Assembly (NCBI GenBank): GCA_017421915.1 | Contig: JAFOHG010000027.1 | Span: forward strand, 1 to 32,066 | DNA length: 32,066 nt | Source: Cellulosilyticum sp. | Lineage (GTDB): Bacteria > Bacillota > Clostridia > Lachnospirales > Cellulosilyticaceae | Direction: 5' to 3' | In this document: positions 25,095 to 32,066 of the stretch, in pieces | How the letters are laid out: each line of letters begins with the position of its first letter | How positions within the stretch are numbered: position 1 is the stretch's first letter | Notes under the pieces: generated by a model | What the model saw: only the letters and a program-made list of their open reading frames with translations | What the model was told of the DNA's origin: nothing | Database searches by the model: none | Position numbers and translations under genes: made by a program

Positions 25095-25145
25095 ATTGTT
25101 ACCTCGCTTTAATGTATACTTTACAAAACTTACCTAAAGAAATTC

Positions 25146-25180
25146 TTTGCATATTTGCAAAACATTCTCTAACATATACT
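25146..25180 (+). promoter_or_regulatory. Candidate promoter with an inverted repeat in the divergent intergenic region
   Basis: TATACT (25175-25180) with TTTGCA (25153-25158, 16-bp spacer) could drive the DUF4163 gene. An inverted repeat TTTGCA-4-TGCAAA (25146-25161) overlaps the -35 region and could bind a regulator of both divergent genes. A minus-strand TATACA (complement of 25113-25118) may be the -10 of the aldehyde dehydrogenase gene, but its -35 is poor. Confidence 0.4.
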
Positions 25181-25231
25181 GTTTATATAAGGGTAAACTA
25201 ATCATATAAATAAAATATATAGGGGGTCAAT

Positions 25232-26005
25232 ATGAAAAAGAAAATTCATTTTAAAGTGATGTATCTTATGCTCACATTATTAGCTTGTATACCTCAAATG
25301 CAATATGCCAAGAGTACAAAGCCTAAAAGTACACCTGGAACAGCAATTTTTGTTATGGCCCAAACAGATCAGACACTGATTATTAAGGATAAAACCTTTA
25401 CTGTCCAAATGGATGGACTTAGGTTAGATATGCACATCCCTCAATTTTTTAACTTATATGATTCAGATTTTCAAAAACAACTTAATCGTACCTTATTAAA
25501 AGAAGCACATCAGAGAAAAAAGGAGATCATTCAAACTGCAAAATCTTATAATAAGGATTTAATTCAAGATGGTTTAACACCTATACCTTTTGAATATATT
25601 GAGACATTCTCCATTATTCCTTCTAGTTATCCAAATTATACAGTAGAACTTTATAAGTATCAGTATAGTGGTGGAGCACATGGTCTATCTGAATTAAGTT
25701 ATATTAATATCAATCAAGAAACCAATCAAATAGTAAAATTAGAAGATTTATTTAAAGAACAAGTAGATTATATTTCTATCATTAATGAATTTGTCCATCA
25801 AGAGATTGAAAGAAGGAGATTAAATGGTGAATTCTTCTTTACAGGTAGTGATGGTTTTCAAACTATTTCAATGAATCAACCTTTTTTTATCAATAAAAAT
25901 GGCGATTTAGTGATTGTCTTTAATGTATATGAGATTGCCCCTTATGCAAGCGGTGCAATTTATATTACTATTCCTGCTGATAAAATAAGCCCATACTTTA
26001 AATAG
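25232..26005 (+). CDS. Exported DUF4163/DUF3298-domain protein
   Basis: This 257-residue protein has a signal peptide (KKK followed by hydrophobic residues 8-20, ending near QYAKS). The mature part starts with a DUF4163-like stretch (about 55-150) and continues with DUF3298 (about 150-257), marked by YKYQYSGGAHGLSELSYINI, the LEDLFKEQ segment and FNVYEIAPYASGAIYITIP. The same pair of domains is found in the extracytoplasmic part of RsiV and in PdaC, where it binds lysozyme or peptidoglycan. No deacetylase or sigma-factor gene is adjacent, so only a cell-envelope role can be inferred. The SD is AGGGGG, and a promoter candidate lies at 25153-25180. Confidence 0.85.
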   Translation: MKKKIHFKVMYLMLTLLACIPQMQYAKSTKPKSTPGTAIFVMAQTDQTLIIKDKTFTVQMDGLRLDMHIPQFFNLYDSDFQKQLNRTLLKEAHQRKKEIIQTAKSYNKDLIQDGLTPIPFEYIETFSIIPSSYPNYTVELYKYQYSGGAHGLSELSYININQETNQIVKLEDLFKEQVDYISIINEFVHQEIERRRLNGEFFFTGSDGFQTISMNQPFFINKNGDLVIVFNVYEIAPYASGAIYITIPADKISPYFK

Positions 26006-26006
26006 T

Positions 26007-26035
26007 TTGTCATTTCATACTTTTTAGTGTAATAT
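26007..26035 (+). promoter_or_regulatory. Sigma-A-type promoter of the small anchored protein gene
   Basis: TTGTCA (26007-26012) and TAATAT (26030-26035) have exact 17-bp spacing, starting 2 bp after the preceding stop codon. The transcript would start near 26042 with a leader of about 40 nt. Confidence 0.65.
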
Positions 26036-26050
26036 AAAAGTAATTCATAA

Positions 26051-26084
26051 AAGGAGGTCTCTTTAAGAAGAGAAGTAAATAATG
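26051..26084 (+). promoter_or_regulatory. Split ribosome-binding region: strong SD and start codon bridged by a hairpin
   Basis: A full AAGGAGG (26051-26057) lies 24 nt before the only plausible start codon, ATG 26082, which is too far for normal initiation. Between them TCTCTT (26058-26063) pairs perfectly with AAGAGA (26068-26073) around a TAAG tetraloop. Folding removes 16 nt and leaves an effective spacing of 8 nt. No ATG, GTG or TTG lies at normal distance after the SD, and TAA at 26064 blocks an upstream extension in frame. This is the arrangement known from T4 gene 38. Confidence 0.6.
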
Positions 26085-26438
26085 GCAAACGGTAAATCGA
26101 ATAGGCAAAAAAAAGTTATAATGGCTATAAGCGGATTATTAATGCTTTTTTTAATCTGTTTTTTAGTACTTAAATTCATGTATAACATGCAAAATATATC
26201 ATTGCAAAATACTTGGTGTTCTGAGGAGACAGGGCAAGTTTTAACTTTTACAGAAGATGAACGCGTCGAATTTAAAGGAAACTTGCCTAGTGGTATATAC
26301 CATATTCTTTCACCAAAAAACATGGAATATACTATAGATGGAAAAACTTTTCAAATGATATATTATATAAAAGATTCAAAGCTTTACTGGGGGACAGATG
26401 AAAATCATCTGGAATGTTTTAAAAGAGTTTGGTATTAA
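26082..26438 (+). CDS. Small membrane-anchored protein with an extracytoplasmic beta domain
   Basis: This 118-residue protein has a basic N-terminus (NGKSNRQKKV) followed by one transmembrane segment at about 12-34 (VIMAISGLLMLFLICFLVLKF). A compact beta-rich domain of about 75 residues follows. It contains NTWCSEETGQVLTFTEDERV, then a YTIDGKTFQMIYYI hairpin and a second Cys in HLECFKRV, so one disulfide is possible. The look is of a lipocalin-like or DUF5640-type single domain, but I cannot name the family with certainty. It lies between the DUF4163 gene and the BMP-like gene. The start depends on the hairpin-bridged SD described at 26051-26084. Confidence 0.75.
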   Translation: MANGKSNRQKKVIMAISGLLMLFLICFLVLKFMYNMQNISLQNTWCSEETGQVLTFTEDERVEFKGNLPSGIYHILSPKNMEYTIDGKTFQMIYYIKDSKLYWGTDENHLECFKRVWY

Positions 26439-26479
26439 GGGATTTAAGAAGAATTATTTTTGAGATAGGGGTGACAAAT

Positions 26480-28420
26480 ATGGAACAGATAGAATTAATT
26501 AATATATATGAGCAAGCTTTAAAATTAGGTAAAGCAGAATGGAACCAAAAAGTTTTAAAAGGACAATCAGGTTACTTAAGAACATTAGATAGTATGCTTA
26601 AGCAAGGTGATGTTGTAACAGAATACCCTTTAGGCTTAGTAGAAATCCCGATTCATAAAATAGTAGGCACCTATACCCATGGAAGAAGTATTTCTTTTGC
26701 CGATAATTACATGCCTATTATGGATAATAAGTCAGAATTTGCATTAAAATGGATGCACTTGTACGACTATCATATTGAAACAGGTATTGCAGATCCTATT
26801 AAAGTGTATGAGTATTTGAATCGTTTTTTTGTAGTAGAAGGTAACAAAAGAGTTAGTGTATTAAAGTTTGTTAAAGGCACTACTATTAATGGTTATGTCA
26901 CTAGATTAATTCCCAAACGTAATCCCGAAGATAAAACGAATACAATTTATTATGAGTTTATGAACTTTTATAAAGAAACTCAAATTAATTCTATTTGGTT
27001 TTCAGAAGTAGGAAGTTTTACTGAATTACTAGAATATATTCGCCAGTATAAAAAATGGGGCGGAGAGGAAAATAATAGGCTCTTTTTATCTAATTGTTAT
27101 CGCCCTTTTAGACAAATATATTATGATTTTGATGGAGATAAGTTAGAACTAACCACTGGGGATGCTTTTCTAACTTATTTAAAAATTTATGGATTGCCTC
27201 AAGAAATTTCATCTGAAAAACATAGACTCCAGATTAAGAAAATGATAAGTGAATTAAAGGTGATTAATCCAGAAGGAAATCATGTTGAAACAGATGCCAT
27301 ACAAGCTGTAAAAAGAAAGCGTATGCTCTATTCTATTACAGAGTTAATGGGTTCAAAAAAACAAGTAAAAATTGCATTTGTTTATGGAAAATCCTCCTTA
27401 ACATCTGGATGGACTTATGCCCATGAATTAGGACGTTTACATATAGAAAACAAATTTAAAAACCAAATACAGACTAAAAAAGTAGAAAATGTACCTGAGG
27501 ATGAAACAGCTTACGAAACATTTAAAACTTTAGCGAAGGAAGGAATGGACTTAGTTTTTGCAACTAGTCCAACTTATTTAGCACCTGCCTTAAAAGCAGC
27601 TATGGAATTTCCACATACTAGATTCTTTAATTGTGCAGCTACACATTCTTATAAGTCTTTAACTTTATATTATGGACGTATACATGAGCCACGTTATTTA
27701 TTAGGCATGATTGCTGGAGCTATGACTAAAACGAATATTATAGGATATGTGGCACCTTATCCTATATCAGAGGTGGTAAGTAGCATTAACGCCTTTACAT
27801 TAGGCGCACAAGCTGTAAATCCTGATGTAAAAGTAAAAGCATTGTGGACAAATTGTTGGGACAGTCCAAGTGAAGGAAAAAAAGTAGCTAAAAAGCTTCA
27901 AGAAATGGGAGCAGATATTATATCTAATGAAGATTTACCAATTCCTGGTGATATTACAAAAGAATATGGCGTTTATCGTATTCATCAAGAGACAGCAGAA
28001 AAAACACACTATGCAATGGCCATTTGGAATTGGGGAATTTTCTATGAGCAAGTGATTCAAAATGTATTAAATGGCACTTTAAAAACCATTGGAGAAAATG
28101 ATGTACCTATTAATTTTTGGCAAGGGTTAAATAATGGTATTGTAGATTTACTTTATTCAAATCGTAACATAGGCACGCCTATGAAACACTTAATTGAAAG
28201 TGTAAAACAGTCTATGATGAATAATGAATTCAATATTTTTGAGGGCCCAATTTATGACCAAAATCATGTTTTAAAATCTAAAGCAGGTGAAACTTTAGAT
28301 TATGAAGATATTATTCATATGGATTGGCTCATTGAAGGAGTAGAAGGAGAAATACCTAATTTAAGAACATTAACACCTGCAGACCCATTTTCTTATAGAC
28401 AAGGACTTAATCCATCTTAA
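26480..28420 (+). CDS. Cytoplasmic BMP-family (PnrA-like) ligand-binding protein with ParB-like N-terminal domain
   Basis: This 646-residue protein has a C-terminal part (about 294-600) matching the basic-membrane-protein/PnrA family of substrate-binding proteins: IAFVYGKSSLTSGWTYAHELGR, DLVFATSPTYL, IGYVAPYPISEVVSSINAFTLG and WGIFYEQVIQNVLNG. The N-terminal about 150 residues carry VEIPIHKIVGTYTHGRS and FFVVEGNKRVSVLKF, which recall the ParB/sulfiredoxin-like fold (VxGNKR matching the usual dGNHR). There is no signal peptide or lipobox, unlike normal BMP lipoproteins, so it should work in the cytoplasm as a nucleoside or small-ligand sensor. No permease or ATPase gene is adjacent. ATG 26480 follows AGGGGTG; a TTG 51 nt upstream overlaps the previous gene and is rejected. 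Confidence 0.82.
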   Translation: MEQIELINIYEQALKLGKAEWNQKVLKGQSGYLRTLDSMLKQGDVVTEYPLGLVEIPIHKIVGTYTHGRSISFADNYMPIMDNKSEFALKWMHLYDYHIETGIADPIKVYEYLNRFFVVEGNKRVSVLKFVKGTTINGYVTRLIPKRNPEDKTNTIYYEFMNFYKETQINSIWFSEVGSFTELLEYIRQYKKWGGEENNRLFLSNCYRPFRQIYYDFDGDKLELTTGDAFLTYLKIYGLPQEISSEKHRLQIKKMISELKVINPEGNHVETDAIQAVKRKRMLYSITELMGSKKQVKIAFVYGKSSLTSGWTYAHELGRLHIENKFKNQIQTKKVENVPEDETAYETFKTLAKEGMDLVFATSPTYLAPALKAAMEFPHTRFFNCAATHSYKSLTLYYGRIHEPRYLLGMIAGAMTKTNIIGYVAPYPISEVVSSINAFTLGAQAVNPDVKVKALWTNCWDSPSEGKKVAKKLQEMGADIISNEDLPIPGDITKEYGVYRIHQETAEKTHYAMAIWNWGIFYEQVIQNVLNGTLKTIGENDVPINFWQGLNNGIVDLLYSNRNIGTPMKHLIESVKQSMMNNEFNIFEGPIYDQNHVLKSKAGETLDYEDIIHMDWLIEGVEGEIPNLRTLTPADPFSYRQGLNPS

Positions 28421-28451
28421 ACCTAATATATAATATAGGTCTTTAGACATA

Positions 28452-28503
28452 TTAAAAGAGGCATGACGAAACAATAAATAAAGTTTCGTCATGCCTCTTT
28501 TAA
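28452..28503. terminator. Bidirectional terminator with a 21-bp perfect stem
   Basis: The arms 28452-28472 and 28483-28503 are perfect complements (core GAGGCATGACGAAAC), with a 10-nt loop. The runs CTCTTTT on both strands allow termination of the BMP-like gene and of the convergent metallophosphoesterase gene, whose stop codon (28500-28502 on the minus strand) lies in the stem. Confidence 0.93.
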
Positions 28504-29087
28504 ATTTCTAAAATATAATAATTATACCCATTAATTAATTGGATATTGTTATATTCAATGATGCGTTTAGCGTGAGAAGAATAGGTAAAATGATTATGTC
28601 CATATAAATGAATTTTGGGTTTTAGCGTATTGTAAATCTGATAAAAACTCTTGAAGCCTACATGACATTGACTACTTGGATTATCTCCTAGTTCATAAGT
28701 AGGCGAATGACTAACAAAAATATCAATAGGCTTTCTAGCCGTACGAATTAATTTTTTAGTACGCTTATACATTTTTTCTTCGGAATATTGGAAAGGCCCA
28801 CCTTTATATTCTATAGAACCACCTAAACCAGCAATCCTTAACCCTCTAAACTGAATCACTTTTTCGTCTATACAATCACATCCTTCAGGCGGGGTATGAA
28901 GATATTGTTTATCATGATTCCCATGAACATAAAAAACAGGTACAGCTAACATGGTAACTAAAAAAGAGAGATAGGAAGCTTTTAAATCACCACAAGATAT
29001 CACACATTCTATATCTTTGAAATTAGATTTATCAAAGAAATCCCATATGTAATTACTTTCAATATCTGAAACGACTAATATTTTCAT
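28500..29087 (-). CDS. Calcineurin-like metallophosphoesterase
   Basis: This 195-residue cytoplasmic protein has the metallophosphatase motif order: ILVVSDIES (motif I), SCGDLKASYL (motif II), YVHGNHDKQ (motif III), IFVSHSP (motif IV) and HLYGHNHFT (motif V). Motif I is D-x-E instead of the usual D-x-H, so one metal ligand is altered. The size is close to small YfcE-type phosphodiesterases, but the substrate is unknown. The start MKILVVSD at 29087 is chosen over the in-frame ATG at 29096 because it begins right at the first beta strand and has AAGGG upstream at workable distance. Confidence 0.9.
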   Translation of the reverse strand: MKILVVSDIESNYIWDFFDKSNFKDIECVISCGDLKASYLSFLVTMLAVPVFYVHGNHDKQYLHTPPEGCDCIDEKVIQFRGLRIAGLGGSIEYKGGPFQYSEEKMYKRTKKLIRTARKPIDIFVSHSPTYELGDNPSSQCHVGFKSFYQIYNTLKPKIHLYGHNHFTYSSHAKRIIEYNNIQLINGYNYYILEI

Positions 29088-29256
29088 ATGTACCATCCCT
29101 TAAAAAGTAAGAATATAAATATTATTATACTATATTACATCAAAATATGATATGAAAAATAAAATTAAACTTTATGCTTTCTACATTAATTGTTTTTGTC
29201 ATGTTTGTCCATGCTTCATCATATAAATGAGATAGATACGTTGGAGGGGATGAGAG

Positions 29257-30582
29257 ATGATAAAAAAAAGCCGAATGACTTATTGTGTATGGGCTACTTT
29301 CGTTGTAGTTATTATCATTTGTTGGTTTTTAAAATGTTTTAATTTGTCATGGGTAGAGTCTAATACAAGCTACTCTAAAATAACCATTAACTTTTTATTT
29401 CCTATGCAACAAGAAACATTTAAAGAACATATTAAACTTGTTAGCGAAAGGGAGGGACAAACAGCCTTTGATTGCTCTGTGCAATGGCTTAATGAGCAAG
29501 TTGTTGAATTAAAACTTAAAGAACAAAATCCATTAAAGGGGCAAAAAGTTCAATTAATTATTGATAAAGCACCATCCAAAATTAAAGGACTTACTAAATC
29601 TGCTAAGATTCCAGTACAATTTAAAGCAGATATTCAGCTACTATCTCCAACTAGTAATTTACTTATTTCAAGTACAAGTTCTTTTATCGTAACATTTAAT
29701 ACGCCTATTGATATAAAGCAGCTTAGTAAATGGTTACAGTGTGACACTGCTTTTAATATTGAACCTTGTAAGCTTACAACTGCCTCAGGTAAGGAAATTA
29801 AAGATGATACGAGGTATTTATTAACGCCTAAAACTGCATTAGAAAATGGGAAGAAGTATATTTTACTACTAAGAGCTGGTATGCGTTCTAAATCTGGTAC
29901 TTACTTAAAACAAAATCAAGCCATTACACTACAAGTAGATCAAAAACCTTATATCACAAAAACCTATCCTATAGATGGCGATAAGTGGATTGGTTTATAT
30001 CCCCGTATTTTATTAGAAAGTCAGGAAGATATTGTTGGAGCAGAGGCCTACTTAAATGGAAATAGAGTAAAGGGAAAATTAACAGATTCTAAGCACGCTT
30101 ATTTTTTATTAGATGGATTACTTAGGCCCGAGACACAATATGAGCTTACCTTTCAAACGCAAGTTGCAAGTGGAGAAGTAAGCGAACCCAGACAGGTTCA
30201 TTTTACGACAACGACGATTGCTAATAAACGGTTTTGGATAGAGATACGCCTAGGCAATCAAAAACAAATTTATTGCTATGAAGGTGAGAAGTGTATACGT
30301 ATCATTCCTTTTGAGCTAGGTTCAAAAAAAGATGAACGCTTATTAGGGACTTACTATCTACAAGGCAAAGCCGAAGTTTATGAAGATGCAGAAAATAATC
30401 TAGGTGGGAACTATTGGTTGATGATTTCAGACCAATTAGGTATACAAGGGCAATTAAGAGATGCTTATTGGCAGCCAAGTGAGAATAAATCTTTAGCTAA
30501 AAATATAATTGTTAGTGATGAAGATGCATTATGGCTTTATAAAAAATCAGAATCAGAAACGATGGTAATTGTCAGAAAATAG
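29257..30582 (+). CDS. Membrane-anchored Ig-like protein ending in an inactive L,D-transpeptidase (YkuD) domain
   Basis: This 441-residue protein has one N-terminal transmembrane segment (about 9-30) that places the rest outside the cell. Residues about 38-130, 130-225 and 230-320 look like three Ig-like (Big_5/SbsA-type) domains, for example ITINFLFPMQQETFKEHIKL and FIVTFNTPIDIKQLSKWL. From about 323 the sequence follows the YkuD fold (WIEIRLGNQKQIYCYEGEK, LGTYYLQGK, QLGIQGQL, NIIVSDEDALWLY). At the catalytic SHGCIR motif the residues are S-L-A-K-N-I-I: Asn416 replaces the nucleophile Cys and Ile418 the Arg, and GIHG is GIQG. It is therefore probably a cell-wall-binding pseudoenzyme. The SD is GGAGGGG (29242-29248). 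Confidence 0.82.
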   Translation: MIKKSRMTYCVWATFVVVIIICWFLKCFNLSWVESNTSYSKITINFLFPMQQETFKEHIKLVSEREGQTAFDCSVQWLNEQVVELKLKEQNPLKGQKVQLIIDKAPSKIKGLTKSAKIPVQFKADIQLLSPTSNLLISSTSSFIVTFNTPIDIKQLSKWLQCDTAFNIEPCKLTTASGKEIKDDTRYLLTPKTALENGKKYILLLRAGMRSKSGTYLKQNQAITLQVDQKPYITKTYPIDGDKWIGLYPRILLESQEDIVGAEAYLNGNRVKGKLTDSKHAYFLLDGLLRPETQYELTFQTQVASGEVSEPRQVHFTTTTIANKRFWIEIRLGNQKQIYCYEGEKCIRIIPFELGSKKDERLLGTYYLQGKAEVYEDAENNLGGNYWLMISDQLGIQGQLRDAYWQPSENKSLAKNIIVSDEDALWLYKKSESETMVIVRK

Positions 30583-30618
30583 ACGGATTCAAAAATAAAA
30601 ATATCAAAATTAGTCTAA

Positions 30619-32064
<1,446 letters not shown>

Positions 32065-32066
32065 AA

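Noticed and set aside
28421..28445. Imperfect inverted repeat ACCTA...TAGGT after the BMP-like gene
   Set aside because: Its arms are only 5 bp and AT-rich, with no T-run, and the perfect terminator that follows explains the region.

Overview
The window is AT-rich (about one third GC by eye), densely packed, and reads like the chromosome of a low-GC, anaerobic, Gram-positive Clostridia/Lachnospirales-type bacterium. The basis is strong GGAGG-type ribosome sites, SLH-anchored surface protein, SpoVB/MurJ-type flippase, formate/nitrite-type FNT channel, RsbU/SpoIIE phosphatase and NADP-type glutamate dehydrogenase. The genus is not provable from the sequence; a Cellulosilyticum-like organism is my guess. 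No phage, IS element, CRISPR array, rRNA or tRNA gene was seen.

Region 1 (1-300): the 3' end of an unrecognised gene, closed by a strong intrinsic terminator.

Region 2 (332-9921): a 20-bp perfect palindrome precedes seven tightly spaced co-directional genes. They encode a tautomerase-fold protein with Pro-1, a ThDP-dependent decarboxylase/synthase, a protein with four DUF1566 domains arranged A-B-A'-B', the two unequal halves of a heterodimeric ABC exporter, a SUMF1/FGE-fold protein without the catalytic cysteines, and a CxxC-bearing flavodoxin-fold reductase. I cannot match this set to a described system. It is the best candidate here for an undescribed pathway: small-molecule chemistry plus export plus two lectin-like-fold proteins.

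Region 3 (9950-18448): the same strand continues with gaps of 45 nt or less and no visible terminator. It holds a GLUG-repeat/SLH surface protein, a cytoplasmic GH13 alpha-amylase, a MATE transporter fused to a degenerate RsbW-like ATPase domain, a formyltransferase of unknown substrate, and a membrane-bound PP2C (RsbU/SpoIIE) phosphatase. The last three look like one signalling or transport module.

Region 4 (18488-23716): a flippase with its own promoter; a ribbon-helix-helix/coiled-coil protein behind five GTTAAC palindromes; an FNT channel with its own promoter and terminator; a stand-alone Xer-type tyrosine recombinase; and a 75-residue orphan protein ending in a bidirectional terminator.

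Region 5 (23739-32066): a class-3-type aldehyde dehydrogenase on the minus strand, a DUF4163/DUF3298 exported protein, a small anchored protein whose SD and start codon are bridged by a hairpin, a signal-less BMP-fold protein with a ParB-like N-terminus, a metallophosphoesterase on the minus strand, a membrane protein ending in a catalytically dead L,D-transpeptidase domain, and gdhA. Several of these are pseudoenzyme or fusion proteins worth follow-up.
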